Positions 1 through 9,799 are shown, counted from the stretch's first letter. The stretch: DNA of 64,000 nucleotides from Arsukibacterium sp. MJ3 (GCF_000987765.1 NZ_LAHP01000008.1:86237-150236), one strand, 5' to 3'. The notes: generated from the sequence alone by a model not told the origin. Program-made: numbers and translations.

Positions 1-2
1 GT

Positions 3-323
3 CGAATTCAGCTAAGCAAGGCATTGGGTGTAATTTTTTTGCTATTGATAATGCTGAATCATGCTGTAATGGCATGTGATGGCTTAGTCATTCACTTGCC
101 TGAGCATGCGCATGCTTATACCAGCCTAAGCGACAACCACAGTAGTAATAACAGCGTTGTTGATGATACTGAGCTTCACACTGAGCACGCTCATGTAGCC
201 TGTTATATCGCTTTTTTTCATGGTATCGAATTACTCAATTTCAGTAACAGCGCCATAGCCAGCGCCAGTCGCCGAGTTAACTTTATCAGCTACAGCCCAC
301 CGGTTCCGCCTCCCAACAACTGA
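3..323 (+). CDS. Small His-rich exported protein, probably 5'-truncated by the window edge
   Basis: The frame is open from base 3. No ATG occurs before the hydrophobic stretch; the first possible start seen is TTG at 24. A hydrophobic signal-like segment ends near VMACDG and is followed by a His/Asp/Asn-rich region (motifs HLPEHAHAY and HTEHAHVACY). The tail is Pro-rich (PPVPPPNN). It ends 50 bp before the CzcC-like gene on the same strand. Small His-rich periplasmic proteins often precede heavy-metal efflux operons, so metal binding is an inference from composition and position. No family was recognised. Confidence 0.55.
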   Translation, partial: RIQLSKALGVIFLLLIMLNHAVMACDGLVIHLPEHAHAYTSLSDNHSSNNSVVDDTELHTEHAHVACYIAFFHGIELLNFSNSAIASASRRVNFISYSPPVPPPNN

Positions 324-373
324 TCCTGCTTGTTTGTCATTTTATTTACTGATTAACTAACAGGAGCATACCT

Positions 374-1657
374 ATGCGTATGACATTGACGCTAACGGCA
401 TTGCTGATCGCGGCGCTTTGCTCGCAGCTACTGCATGCTGAGACGACAACGCTAACATTGGCACAAGCCTTACAGCGTACCTTGCAACACGACATAAATT
501 TACTCACCTTTCCATACCAGTTTCGGATGGCAGAAGCTGAAGAAGTGCAAGCCACTATAACACCCAACCCTGAACTGGATGTTACGCTGGAAAATGTGCT
601 GGGCACTGGTGAAAACCGTGCGTTGGCCAGTGCAGAGCTTACCCTTAGCCTGAGCCAGCAAATTGAACTGGGCCAGAAACGGCAGCGCAGGCTGACGCTG
701 GCACAACACCATAGCCAGCTGCAACGCGATAACTATCAACTGGCCAGGCTGGATGCACTTGCCGCGACCAGCTTGCAGTATTTACAGCTATTACGCCTGC
801 AACGATTACAGACATGGGCAAATGACAAAATAGCCCGTGAACAGGCCCTTCTAAGTACGGCAGAGGGTCGCAGTAAAACCGGTAATCTGCTAGATGCCGA
901 TATCAGCCGGATCAGACTACGGCTGGTTCGCAGCCAGATTGAATTAGCCGATATTACCCAAGCTATCGAAAGCCGGCGTTACCGTTTAGCCGCAAGATGG
1001 CAGGCAGCGCCCGACTTTACTGTAGTCGCGGGTGATATCAGCATACTACCAATGCTACCGGCGTTGTCGGCCTTACAAACGCAACTGCAACATAATCCGG
1101 CGTTACAACGTTATGCCACGCTGGCGCGTATTGCACAAAGCCAGCTGCGCCTGACCGAGGCCAACAGCAAAGCCGATATCCGGTTCTCTGCCGGCGTAAG
1201 ACGCAACGAAGCTAGCAATGACAACGCCGTAGTATTTGGTTTTAGTATGCCGCTAACCTTATCAGACCCCAATCAGGGCCGACGACAGGCTGAGGCCACT
1301 GAGCAAGCGCTCTTACTCAGACAACAGCAACATGCCCGCACTGAGCTGTCGTTATTAATCCAACAACAGTGGTTAAATTTAGAGCAGCTTCGCGGCACCG
1401 TGCACGCCGTCAACAACCTGCTTTTACCAGAAGCAAAGCAATTGCGACAAGCCAGCTTACGTAGTTATCAGCAAGGTCAACTGGATTTGCTTAGTCTGTT
1501 ATCTGCTGAAGAAGAGTTGGCGCAAGCCGAACGCGATGTAATTGAAAGCCAAAGCCGCTTTCATCTCACCTTATTGGAGTTGGAGCAACTTACCGGTCAA
1601 CCCATGATCCTGACTAGCACGGCAGCAGTTGCTGCGTTGGAGTATAGCAATGACTAA
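374..1657 (+). CDS. czcC: Outer-membrane channel of a heavy-metal RND efflux system (TolC family, CzcC-like)
   Basis: 427 residues with a Sec signal peptide at about 1-22 (cleavage after LLHA). The rest is long amphipathic helices rich in Gln, Leu and Ala, as in the two outer-membrane-efflux repeats of CzcC/TolC proteins. It should form the outer-membrane duct of a tripartite pump with the two genes downstream. The ATG at 374 follows AGGAG. Its last bases overlap the start of the adaptor gene by 8 nt (ATGACTAA), which indicates translational coupling. The family follows from length, composition and the czcCBA order; the metal (Co/Zn/Cd) is inferred from CzcA. Confidence 0.85.
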   Translation: MRMTLTLTALLIAALCSQLLHAETTTLTLAQALQRTLQHDINLLTFPYQFRMAEAEEVQATITPNPELDVTLENVLGTGENRALASAELTLSLSQQIELGQKRQRRLTLAQHHSQLQRDNYQLARLDALAATSLQYLQLLRLQRLQTWANDKIAREQALLSTAEGRSKTGNLLDADISRIRLRLVRSQIELADITQAIESRRYRLAARWQAAPDFTVVAGDISILPMLPALSALQTQLQHNPALQRYATLARIAQSQLRLTEANSKADIRFSAGVRRNEASNDNAVVFGFSMPLTLSDPNQGRRQAEATEQALLLRQQQHARTELSLLIQQQWLNLEQLRGTVHAVNNLLLPEAKQLRQASLRSYQQGQLDLLSLLSAEEELAQAERDVIESQSRFHLTLLELEQLTGQPMILTSTAAVAALEYSND

Positions 1658-2891
1658 GACATTGAATTTATTGACCAGCCTGTTTATGTTTTTTTTATTA
1701 CTTGGTAGCAACAGCAGTTACAGCGCAGGCGGCCACGACGGGCATGACGATGAACATCAAACTAAAGCAGCTGAAGGCCCACAGGGTGGCAGATTGTTAA
1801 CCGAGGCGAACTTTGCCATTGAAGTGACTATTTTTGAAACTAACATACCAGCGGAAATGCGCTTATATGCTTATGCTGATGGTAAGCCGGTCGAACCTGA
1901 TGCGCTAACCGCTAAGGTGACACTGCAGCGGTTGGATGGCCAGCAAGATGACATACAATTTAGCGCAGAGCAGCGTTATCTGGTCAGTGATATCAGTATC
2001 GCCGAGCCTCACTCTTATAGTGTCGATGTCAATGTCGAGTATCAGGGAAAACATTACCACTGGCACTACGACAGCTTTGAAGGGCGGGTTGAATTGAACG
2101 AGCGCATAATGGGCTTAACAGGTATTGCCACCGATATCGCTAATAGCCAGACATTAACCCAAAAAACGCATTTATTTGGGGTGATCAGCGCCCCGCCTAC
2201 TGCCCGTTTTAATGTACGGGTTCCTTATAGCGGCATAGTTAGTCAGGTGCTGGTGCAACAAGGTGATGCCGTCAGTAAAGGACAGCTGCTGGCGCGCGTC
2301 AGCAATAAAACCACCTTAAAACAATACGACATTATCTCGCCGGCTGCGGGCGTCGTTACCGAGCGCTTCTTTAATAACAACGAGCTTATTCTCGACGAAA
2401 TACTGTTTAGCATCGCCGATTATCGCCAGCTGTATGTTGAACTGTCGGCCTTTCCTAACGATATACAGCAACTCCGGCTTGATATGCCGGTGACCGTGTT
2501 TAGTTTACATCATGGCGAAACTGCCAGCAGCAGCATTAGCTACATCGCACCACAAATGACAGAAGGGCACATTGCGCGGGTACGTGCAGTAATAAGCAAC
2601 AGCAGTGGTTATTGGCGGCCAGGTATGCATGTTGAAGCCACAGTACTCACGGCAGAAATACCGGTAGCGCTGGCGGTGAAAAAAAGTGCTATTCAGCGTT
2701 ATCGTGATATGCCAGTGGTGTTTGCCCGTTATGGCAATACCTTTGAGGTGAGGATGTTACAATTTGGCCGCGAAGACGATGACTACATTGAAGTGACATC
2801 GGGCCTTAAACCGGGCACTGAATACGCTACAGCCAATAGCTTTGTGCTTAAAGCTGATGTATTAAAATCCGGCGCCAGCCATGCTCACTAG
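1650..2891 (+). CDS. czcB: Periplasmic adaptor of heavy-metal RND efflux (CzcB-like)
   Basis: 413 residues from the ATG at 1650; an upstream in-frame TTG at 1629 lies inside czcC and is less likely. An N-terminal signal peptide is followed by a His/Asp-rich segment (GGHDGHDDEH), typical of CzcB adaptors and able to bind metal. The middle holds a barrel-sandwich/lipoyl-like hairpin (VRVPYSGIVSQVLVQQGDAV) and the C-terminus the beta-barrel and membrane-proximal parts. It bridges the inner-membrane CzcA pump to the CzcC channel. The stop lies 9 nt before czcA, with GGAGG in between. Confidence 0.88.
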   Translation: MTKTLNLLTSLFMFFLLLGSNSSYSAGGHDGHDDEHQTKAAEGPQGGRLLTEANFAIEVTIFETNIPAEMRLYAYADGKPVEPDALTAKVTLQRLDGQQDDIQFSAEQRYLVSDISIAEPHSYSVDVNVEYQGKHYHWHYDSFEGRVELNERIMGLTGIATDIANSQTLTQKTHLFGVISAPPTARFNVRVPYSGIVSQVLVQQGDAVSKGQLLARVSNKTTLKQYDIISPAAGVVTERFFNNNELILDEILFSIADYRQLYVELSAFPNDIQQLRLDMPVTVFSLHHGETASSSISYIAPQMTEGHIARVRAVISNSSGYWRPGMHVEATVLTAEIPVALAVKKSAIQRYRDMPVVFARYGNTFEVRMLQFGREDDDYIEVTSGLKPGTEYATANSFVLKADVLKSGASHAH

Positions 2892-2900
2892 GAGGGCATT

Positions 2901-5900
2901 ATGATTGATATACTGTTAAAGTTTGCCCTTGAGCGCCGTTATTTAGTGCTAGGCCTGACCTTGTTGCTGGTACTAACCGGTATTTATAATACGCAGCGTT
3001 TACCAATGGATGCAGTGCCCGATATTACTAATGTCCAGGTACAAATTAATACGACTGCCCCAGGTTACTCGCCACTGGAAACCGAGCAACGGCTGACGGT
3101 ACTAATTGAAAACGCCATGGCCGGCTTACCGAAGCTGCAATACAGTCGCTCGTTATCACGCTACGGTATGTCGCAGGTTACCGTAGTATTTAATGATGGC
3201 ACCGATATTTACTGGGCACGTCAGCAGGTCTCTGAACGCTTACAGGCGGTAAGAGCCAATTTACCCAAAGATACCAACACCACGCTTGGCCCCATAGCCA
3301 CCGGCCTCGGTGAAATTTTTATGTATACCGTGAGCGCTCAGCCTGACGCGGTAAAAGCAGATGGCAGCACTTATACCGCTGAAGATCTTCGCACCTTACA
3401 AGATTGGGTAATTAAACCACAACTGGTTGTCGTAAAAGGTGTGACCGAAGTGAACACCATTGGCGGTTACCTGCGCCAGTATCAAGTGGCACCCGATCCC
3501 GCCAAGCTACTCGCCTTTAAACTAACCCTGGATGACATCGCCACTGCACTTGAGCGCAATAACAGCAATGTTGGTGCCGGTTATATTGAGCAACGCGGTG
3601 AACAATGGCTGGTTCGCTCACCAGGTCAACTGCGTAACCTTGATGATATCCGCATGCTAATTATTGCCAAGCGTGATGATGCCCCAGTGCGGTTGCATCA
3701 TGTTGCAGAGGTATATCTGGGTAAGGAGTTACGAACCGGTGCCGCCAGCTTAAATGGTGAAGAAACCGTGCTGGGTACCGTGTTTATGCTAATGGGTGAA
3801 AACAGCCGTACTGTGGCAAAAGCCGTGGCTGAGCAACTGCAGCAAGTAAACCAGTCATTACCTGCGGGAGTAATAGCGCAAGCAGTATACAACCGCACTA
3901 TCCTGGTAGACAAAACCATTGCCACCGTGCAGAAAAATCTGTTCGAAGGCGCCGTGCTGGTTATCGTAGTATTGTTTATTTTTTTGGGTAATATTCGTGC
4001 GGCACTGATTACGGCGTTAGTTATTCCACTTAGTATGTTATTTGCCATCAGTGGCATGGCCATCAATAACGTTAGCGGCAATTTAATGAGCTTAGGCGCT
4101 ATTGACTTTGGCTTAATGGTCGACGGTGCTGTCATTGTGGTAGAGAACTGCCTGCGCCGGTTAGGCTTAGCGCAGCATCGAACTGGTCGCTTGTTAACGC
4201 TAGAAGAACGTTTACTTGAAGTTTATCACGCCACCCGAGAGGTGTTTACCCCGGCGGTATTTGGTGTGCTAATTATTATGTTGGTTTTTATGCCCATTTT
4301 TGCACTAAGCGGGGTAGAAGGTAAAATGTTTCACCCTATGGCCTTTACCGTAATTGCCGCCTTGGCGGGTGCTGTGTTGTTGGCCATTACTTTTGTACCT
4401 GCAGCGGTGGCTATTTTTGTCAGTGGCAAGGTTAAAGAGCAAGATTCCGGGTTAATGCGCACCTTAAAACGCGGCTACTCGGCAGTACTGCGTCAAAGTT
4501 TACGCCACTCAATGCTGTTTATCAGTACAGCGTTGTTGTTGGTGGCCGCCGTATTCTGGCAGGGCAGTAAGCTAGGAAGTGAGTTTATGCCTCAGCTCGA
4601 TGAAGGCGATGTGGCCTTACATGCGCTACGCATACCCGGTACCAGCCTTAGCCAGTCGTTACAAATGCAGCTGCTGCTGGAGCGTGAAATTGTAGCATTA
4701 CCGCAGGTAGAACGGGTATTTAGCAAATTGGGTACCGCAGAAATTGCCACCGATCCGATGCCACCGAATGTTGCTGATACTTTTGTCATATTAAAACCAC
4801 AAGCACAGTGGTCAGACAGTAATATGAGCAAGGCTGACTTTGTTGCGTTGTTGCGGCAAACCGTTGAAGCCGTACCTGGCAATAACTACGAGTTTACCCA
4901 GCCGATTGAAATGCGCTTTAACGAGCTAATTGCTGGCGTACGCAGCGATGTGGCACTACGAATATATGGTGATGATTTAGCCACATTGGCTGAATTGGGT
5001 GAGGCGGCAACTAAATTGCTGGCTACTATACCCGGTGCCGTTGATGTGCGGATGGAGCAAGCAACGGGTCTGCCAATGTTATCCATTGAGCCAGATCGTG
5101 AACATCTGGCATTACTGGGTATCGATGTGGCCACAGTGCAGCAGACTATTCAAACTATGGTTGGTGGCTCTCAAGTCGGGCTTATTTATGAAGGAGACAA
5201 AGCATTTGCTTTAATCATCCGGGCCGACGAGACACTTCGAAGCGATCCGCAACAATTAAAACGCCTGCCGGTAGCGCTGCCGGAAATTAATGATAACGGT
5301 GCAAACGCCGAGCTTACTTATGTACCACTGGGTGAAGTAGCACATTTTAATGAAATTGACGCCCCGAATCAGATCAACCGGGAAAGCGCCAAGCGTAATA
5401 TTGTGGTGAGCGCCAATGTAGCTGGCCGCGATCTTGGCAGCTTTATCAGCGAAACCAGGCAGCTAATGGCCGATAAGCTTGAGTTACCCGCCGGTTACTG
5501 GCTTGGCTACGGCGGCACGTTTGAGCAATTGCAATCGGCATCTGAGCGCTTAATGTGGATAGTACCGCTAACCTTACTGATGATATTTGGTCTGCTCTAC
5601 AGTGCACTTAATTCAGCTAAAGATGCATTAATCGTATTTAGCGGCGTTCCCTTGGCCTTAACCGGAGGCTTTGCGGCATTAATGCTTCGCGATATGCCGC
5701 TGTCAATTTCAGCTGCAGTAGGCTTTATTGCCTTATCGGGTATTGCGGTACTGAATGGTGTGGTGATGTTAGCGATGATTACGCAATTACGTGAGCAAGG
5801 CCTTAACTTGTTGCAAGCGATACAACAGGGTGCCTTGCAGCGTTTGAGGCCGGTGTTAATGACAGCACTGGTGGCAAGCCTTGGCTTTGTACCCATGGCC

Positions 5901-6038
5901 TTTAACAGTGGCACCGGCGCCGAAGTGCAACGGCCGTTAGCCACCGTTGTCATTGGTGGCATTATTACCGCGACCTTACTTACCCTGGTGCTATTGCCGG
6001 CGCTGTATAAACTGGTACATCGTAAAGCCAGTCAGTAA
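2901..6038 (+). CDS. czcA: Heavy-metal RND efflux pump, inner-membrane subunit (CzcA-like)
   Basis: 1045 residues, normal for the heavy-metal efflux RND family, with TM1 at about 12-30, two large periplasmic loops and two blocks of five or six helices. TM4 carries DFGLMVDGAVIVVEN from residue 402, whose Asp and Glu match the proton-relay/metal signature of CzcA pumps for Co, Zn and Cd; CusA (Cu/Ag) pumps differ here. It exports divalent metal ions with the proton gradient, in complex with the adaptor and channel encoded upstream. GGAGGGCATT precedes the ATG. No metal-responsive regulator is visible in the window. Confidence 0.92.
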   Translation: MIDILLKFALERRYLVLGLTLLLVLTGIYNTQRLPMDAVPDITNVQVQINTTAPGYSPLETEQRLTVLIENAMAGLPKLQYSRSLSRYGMSQVTVVFNDGTDIYWARQQVSERLQAVRANLPKDTNTTLGPIATGLGEIFMYTVSAQPDAVKADGSTYTAEDLRTLQDWVIKPQLVVVKGVTEVNTIGGYLRQYQVAPDPAKLLAFKLTLDDIATALERNNSNVGAGYIEQRGEQWLVRSPGQLRNLDDIRMLIIAKRDDAPVRLHHVAEVYLGKELRTGAASLNGEETVLGTVFMLMGENSRTVAKAVAEQLQQVNQSLPAGVIAQAVYNRTILVDKTIATVQKNLFEGAVLVIVVLFIFLGNIRAALITALVIPLSMLFAISGMAINNVSGNLMSLGAIDFGLMVDGAVIVVENCLRRLGLAQHRTGRLLTLEERLLEVYHATREVFTPAVFGVLIIMLVFMPIFALSGVEGKMFHPMAFTVIAALAGAVLLAITFVPAAVAIFVSGKVKEQDSGLMRTLKRGYSAVLRQSLRHSMLFISTALLLVAAVFWQGSKLGSEFMPQLDEGDVALHALRIPGTSLSQSLQMQLLLEREIVALPQVERVFSKLGTAEIATDPMPPNVADTFVILKPQAQWSDSNMSKADFVALLRQTVEAVPGNNYEFTQPIEMRFNELIAGVRSDVALRIYGDDLATLAELGEAATKLLATIPGAVDVRMEQATGLPMLSIEPDREHLALLGIDVATVQQTIQTMVGGSQVGLIYEGDKAFALIIRADETLRSDPQQLKRLPVALPEINDNGANAELTYVPLGEVAHFNEIDAPNQINRESAKRNIVVSANVAGRDLGSFISETRQLMADKLELPAGYWLGYGGTFEQLQSASERLMWIVPLTLLMIFGLLYSALNSAKDALIVFSGVPLALTGGFAALMLRDMPLSISAAVGFIALSGIAVLNGVVMLAMITQLREQGLNLLQAIQQGALQRLRPVLMTALVASLGFVPMAFNSGTGAEVQRPLATVVIGGIITATLLTLVLLPALYKLVHRKASQ

Positions 6039-6392
6039 ACCGTTACTGGCCAGTAATAACAGCAACTGCAGATGTTGTACCAGCAGCAACTGCAGTTGCT
6101 GCTGGCTGCGCAGTGCCACTTGGACTTGTATAGCGACATCGGCAAACTCACGTAAACTGAGTATGCATTGTCCTTTTAGTCGTTTTCTTCGCACTTCACC
6201 TTATCAATACCCTGCTCTAACAACGCGCTTTTAATGACGATATGTACTAAAACCTAGTCGTCTATGCTCAGCACATTTAATTTATCTCAGGCATTGCCCG
6301 TGACGGTATTTGCCCCAATTAATTACATAATGTAGCTATTATGCTGTGCCATTACTAACCTGAACCATTATTAACCGAAAAAGGGTCCCACC
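6039..6392. other. 354-bp intergenic stretch after czcA
   Basis: No convincing gene is seen. The first 70 bp are CAG/CTG-rich and contain a perfect 26-bp palindrome (listed separately). The rest is A+T-rich and probably holds the promoter of the DUF1993 gene. An open frame on the minus strand (6194 to 5991) is Leu/Gln-rich because of the CTG repeats and runs into czcA, so it was not called. Confidence 0.5.
6080..6105. repeat. Perfect 26-bp palindrome downstream of czcA
   Basis: The two 13-base arms CCAGCAGCAACTG and CAGTTGCTGCTGG abut with no spacer. A near-copy of the central part (AGCAACTGCAG) lies just upstream at 6061. It is 41 bp past the czcA stop with no T-tract, so it could be a 3'-end mRNA hairpin or a protein site rather than a standard terminator. 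Confidence 0.6.
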
Positions 6393-6905
6393 ATGTTTTA
6401 CGAACTGACCGTAGTGCAAAATAGTAAAATGCTGCAAAACCTGAGTGCCATTTTAGCCAAAAGCACAGCCTTTGCAGAGAGCAAAAAAATTGACGTTGAA
6501 GTATTGTTAAATGCCAGACTAGCTCCCGATCAGTTTAATTTGATGCGTCAGGTACAAATTGCTTGCGACAGCGCCAAGCTAGGCGTAGCACGCTTAACTG
6601 ACAAGGTTGACAGTGCACCAAAACATGCTGATGACGAAACAACATTAGCTGAGTTACAGCAACGCATTACTGACACGGTGGCTTATCTGGCAACCTTTAC
6701 CGAAGCCGATTTTGCCAATGCGGCTACCCAACGAATTTCGCAACCACGTTGGGAAGGTAAATATCTACATGGTCAGGAGTTTTTGATACAACATATCATG
6801 CCAAATGTGTATTTTCATATCAGCACTGCCTATGCCATTTTGCGCCATAACGGCGTAGAGGTGGGTAAAAAAGATTACCTTGGTGCCATGCCATACAAGG
6901 CTTAA
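6393..6905 (+). CDS. DUF1993 family protein
   Basis: 170 residues, a full-length match by recognition to the DUF1993 family of small helical proteins whose fold resembles DinB-like four-helix bundles. Typical features are the N-terminal block LSAILAKSTAFAESKKID with LLNARLAPDQF, and the C-terminal block GQEFLIQHIMPNVYFHISTA with a conserved His pair. No catalytic role is established for the family. It stands alone, with AAGGG about 8 nt before the ATG and a strong terminator after the stop that it shares with the convergent dehydrogenase. Confidence 0.85.
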   Translation: MFYELTVVQNSKMLQNLSAILAKSTAFAESKKIDVEVLLNARLAPDQFNLMRQVQIACDSAKLGVARLTDKVDSAPKHADDETTLAELQQRITDTVAYLATFTEADFANAATQRISQPRWEGKYLHGQEFLIQHIMPNVYFHISTAYAILRHNGVEVGKKDYLGAMPYKA

Positions 6906-6924
6906 CAAAAACAGTATAAAAAAA

Positions 6925-6950
6925 CGCCGGCTAATGCCGGCGCTTTTATT
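6925..6950. terminator. Bidirectional rho-independent terminator
   Basis: Stem CGCCGGC (6925-6931), loop TAAT, stem GCCGGCG (6936-6942), then CTTTTATT on the plus strand and an A-run upstream that gives a T-run on the minus strand. It sits between the convergent DUF1993 and dehydrogenase genes and can serve both. Confidence 0.85.
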
Positions 6951-6959
6951 GCTGAAACG

Positions 6960-7961
6960 CTATCGTTCCAAAACCACGCGGTATCGCGCCTTGCCACTTT
7001 CCAAATGTGCTATCGCTTCATTTATCTGTTCAAACTTAAACATCTCCACCACCGGTTTAATATTATGCTGCACAGCAAAATCAAGCATTTTTGCAATGGT
7101 TTGCGGACTGCCAACGGGTGAGCCTGAAACACTTCGCTGCGCCATAATAAGGCTAAATACATTGACATCAAGCGGCTCTAGCGAAGCCCCTACAAAATGC
7201 AGGCGGCCCTTTGGTTTTAAGGTGGCCAGATACAAGTTCCAGTCTAACGTCACATTTACCGTTGAAATAATAAAATCAAAACGCCCGGCGGCTTTTTCAA
7301 TATCATCGCTACTGAGAGAATTAATGCAATGGTGTGCACCCAACTCTTTTGCTTCAGCCGTTTTACTTTCGCTAGAGGTAAAGGCAGTTACTTCACAGCC
7401 CCAGGCCCGTAAAAATTGCAAACCAAGATGGCCTAAACCACCAATACCAATTACCGCAACCTTATCTGTTGGTTTTACATCAAATTGCACCATAGGGTTA
7501 AAAACAGTAATACCACCACAAAACAATGGACCAGCGGTTTTGGCATCCATTCCTTCAGGTAACGGTATTACCGCACTGGCATTAGCCCGCACTTTATCGG
7601 CAAAACCACCATGGCGGCCCACGATTGTGCCCTGTGCTGTGGTACACAAGTTTTGATCACCACTGCCGCACGTGCTGCACACGTTGCAGTAATCAGAGTG
7701 CCAGCCTAAGCCAACCACCTGCCCGGCTTTCAGATGATTCACGGCTGTGCCTACTGCCGCTATGCGACCGACCACTTCGTGGCCTGCTACCAGTGGGTAA
7801 CTTGACATGCCCCACTCGTTATTTAACATCGATAGGTCAGAGTGGCAAATCCCGCAATAATCAACCTCAATTTCTACTTCATCACGGCCAAGTGTACCAG
7901 GATCATATTCCCAGGCTGTCAGCTCCCCTTTTGCTTTTAATGCGGCATAAGCTTTAATCAT
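6960..7961 (-). CDS. Zinc-dependent NAD(P) alcohol/aldehyde dehydrogenase (cinnamyl-alcohol dehydrogenase / YahK type)
   Basis: 333 residues from the ATG at 7961, which has GGAGA 5 nt upstream; the frame stays open further upstream, but that part reads as promoter. The catalytic zinc site is visible in CGICHSDL (Cys) and GHEVVG (His, Glu). Four cysteines in YCNVCSTCGSGDQNLC form the structural zinc loop. The Rossmann fold carries GIGGLGHLGLQ. This is the medium-chain YahK/CAD subgroup, usually an NADPH-dependent reductase of aldehydes. The exact substrate is unknown. It is divergent from rimO. Confidence 0.9.
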   Translation of the reverse strand: MIKAYAALKAKGELTAWEYDPGTLGRDEVEIEVDYCGICHSDLSMLNNEWGMSSYPLVAGHEVVGRIAAVGTAVNHLKAGQVVGLGWHSDYCNVCSTCGSGDQNLCTTAQGTIVGRHGGFADKVRANASAVIPLPEGMDAKTAGPLFCGGITVFNPMVQFDVKPTDKVAVIGIGGLGHLGLQFLRAWGCEVTAFTSSESKTAEAKELGAHHCINSLSSDDIEKAAGRFDFIISTVNVTLDWNLYLATLKPKGRLHFVGASLEPLDVNVFSLIMAQRSVSGSPVGSPQTIAKMLDFAVQHNIKPVVEMFKFEQINEAIAHLESGKARYRVVLER

Positions 7962-8152
7962 ATTGTCTCCCGGTAAAGTGATTTCTGTCCGAATATACTT
8001 ACAGTACTGCATACAGTATTGACCAGATCTGCCAAGCTGCACGGAAATAAGTACAAAGCGCTTGTTATTTGTACAGCAAAACCTGTTTCTTAACTGGCTT
8101 TCAGGTATAATCCGCCGACTTTTTTCAGGTAGCCGTAACTTCAAGAGACTCT

Positions 8153-9556
8153 ATGACAGTACAAACCTTTGACCCAAGCCAAACCACTACTCTGGATATG
8201 CCCGCCAAGGCATTAACAGCGCAGGCAAAAACCGGTGCTAACAAAGGCAATACTATCGGTTTTGTAAGTTTAGGCTGCCCGAAAAATCTGGTTGATTCTG
8301 AGCGCATCCTGACGCAGTTAAAAAGCGAAGGCTACAACATCGTACCAAGCTACGAGGATGCACAGTTAGTTATTGTTAATACTTGCGGTTTTATCGATAG
8401 TGCTGTTCAGGAATCACTGGATACCATTGGTGAAGCATTAGCCGAAAACGGCAATGTTATTGTTACCGGCTGCCTTGGTGCACGCGAAGATGAAATTCGC
8501 CAGGTGCACCCGAATGTTCTTGGTATTACCGGCCCACACTCTTATGAGAACGTATTAAAACAAGTACACCAGTTTGTACCAAAGCCAAAGTACGACCCCT
8601 TTACCATGCTGGTGCCAGACCATGGCGTTAAACTTACACCGAAACACTATGCCTATTTAAAAATTTCTGAAGGCTGCAACCACCGCTGTACTTTTTGTAT
8701 TATTCCCTCCATGCGCGGCGACTTAGTAAGCCGGCCAGTGGGTGACGTACTGGATGAAGCGCAGCGCTTAAAAAATGCCGGCGTAAAAGAGCTGTTAATT
8801 ATTTCACAAGACACCAGCGCCTATGGCGTTGACGTAAAATACCGCACCGGCTTCTGGAACGGCGCGCCGGTAAAAACCTCAATGCAGTCGTTATGTGAAG
8901 CGCTTGGCGAAATGGGTATTTGGGTGCGTTTGCACTATGTTTACCCCTATCCGCATGTCGATGACATTATTCCGCTTATGGCACAGGGTAAAATACTGCC
9001 CTATTTAGATATTCCGTTTCAGCATGCCAGCCCGCGTATTTTAAAGTTGATGAAACGTCCTGGCCAGGCCGAACGAGTGCTTGAGCGCATTAAAAAATGG
9101 CGTGACATCTGCCCGGAGTTAACCATTCGCTCCACCTTTATTGTCGGCTTCCCCGGTGAGACCGAAGAAGACTTCCAGATGCTGCTCGACTGGCTAGATG
9201 AAGCGCAACTCGATCGTGTTGGCTGCTTTAAATACAGCCCGGTAATAGGCGCCAAAGCCAACGAGCTGCCTGATCCGGTTCCGCAAGCAGTAATGGATGA
9301 GCGTTATGACCGCTTTATGTTAAAACAGCAAGCCATCAGCGCTGCCCGGCTGCAAGCCAAAATTGGCAAAACCATCAAGGTGCTAATTGATGAAGTAGAC
9401 GACGAAGGTGCCATTGGCCGAAGCTTCGCCGATGCGCCAGAAATTGACGGTGCGGTGTACTTAAACGGCTTAACCCACGTTAAACCGGGTGATGTTATTG
9501 ATGCCATAGTTGATGAAGCCGATGAGTATGACTTATGGGCATCAATTGCAGAATAA
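8153..9556 (+). CDS. rimO: Ribosomal protein S12 methylthiotransferase RimO
   Basis: 467 residues. The order is an N-terminal MTTase domain with its three cluster cysteines (SLGCPKN, NTCGF, GCLGARE), a radical-SAM domain with CNHRCTFC at C175, C179 and C182, and a C-terminal TRAM domain. RimO adds a methylthio group to Asp88 of S12 using two [4Fe-4S] clusters and [16 protein letters not shown] after the radical-SAM cysteines is typical of RimO; in MiaB the corresponding segment differs. The first 35 residues are an extra, poorly conserved leader, so a later start is possible. AAGAGA precedes the chosen ATG. Confidence 0.95.
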   Translation: MTVQTFDPSQTTTLDMPAKALTAQAKTGANKGNTIGFVSLGCPKNLVDSERILTQLKSEGYNIVPSYEDAQLVIVNTCGFIDSAVQESLDTIGEALAENGNVIVTGCLGAREDEIRQVHPNVLGITGPHSYENVLKQVHQFVPKPKYDPFTMLVPDHGVKLTPKHYAYLKISEGCNHRCTFCIIPSMRGDLVSRPVGDVLDEAQRLKNAGVKELLIISQDTSAYGVDVKYRTGFWNGAPVKTSMQSLCEALGEMGIWVRLHYVYPYPHVDDIIPLMAQGKILPYLDIPFQHASPRILKLMKRPGQAERVLERIKKWRDICPELTIRSTFIVGFPGETEEDFQMLLDWLDEAQLDRVGCFKYSPVIGAKANELPDPVPQAVMDERYDRFMLKQQAISAARLQAKIGKTIKVLIDEVDDEGAIGRSFADAPEIDGAVYLNGLTHVKPGDVIDAIVDEADEYDLWASIAE

Positions 9557-9671
9557 ACTCGTTAATTTTTAAATAGATACGGTCAAGACATTGAAAGCGC
9601 TGGCGAAGAGATTTAAGAAGCCTCAGAAGGAAACTAACTAGCACTTTTACGGATGGCTGTTTTAACAAAGC

Positions 9672-9704
9672 GCAGCACCGACAGCATGTCGGTGCTGCAC
9701 TTTA
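9672..9704 (+). terminator. Hairpin terminator downstream of rimO
   Basis: A perfect 12-bp stem GCAGCACCGACA (9672-9683) with TGTCGGTGCTGC (9687-9698) and a 3-nt loop is followed by ACTTTAT. The T-tract is short. It may also stop transcription from the opposite strand (CheB-like gene), where an A/T-rich stretch lies beyond. Confidence 0.7.
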
Positions 9705-9706
9705 TG

Positions 9707-9795
9707 TCATTTAAAAATGGCAATGCGGTAGCCCTTTTCAAGTAACATAGTAACTACTTCACGCTTAAATTCTATTTTAATTAAATCTCCCGCTT
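9707..9795 (-). pseudogene. Possible remnant of an IS3-type transposase OrfA
   Basis: Read on the minus strand, a 30-codon frame ends with TGA at 9707 and contains IEFKREVVTMLLEKGYRIA. This resembles the N-terminal helix of IS3/IS911 OrfA proteins (EFK-EAV--LLE-GYS-A). There is no start codon and nothing else of a transposase nearby. It is a trace at best. Confidence 0.25.
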
Positions 9796-9799
9796 TAAT

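Noticed and set aside
5991..6194. 67-codon minus-strand frame at the end of czcA
   Set aside because: Its Leu/Gln richness comes from CAG/CTG repeats and it overlaps czcA; a small membrane protein is not excluded, but there is no support.
6880..7656. 258-codon plus-strand frame opposite the alcohol dehydrogenase
   Set aside because: The opposite strand carries full zinc and Rossmann motifs; this frame has no family pattern.
7962..8144. 61-residue upstream extension of the alcohol dehydrogenase
   Set aside because: The ATG at 7961 has a good ribosome site and gives the normal family length; the extension lies in the rimO promoter region.
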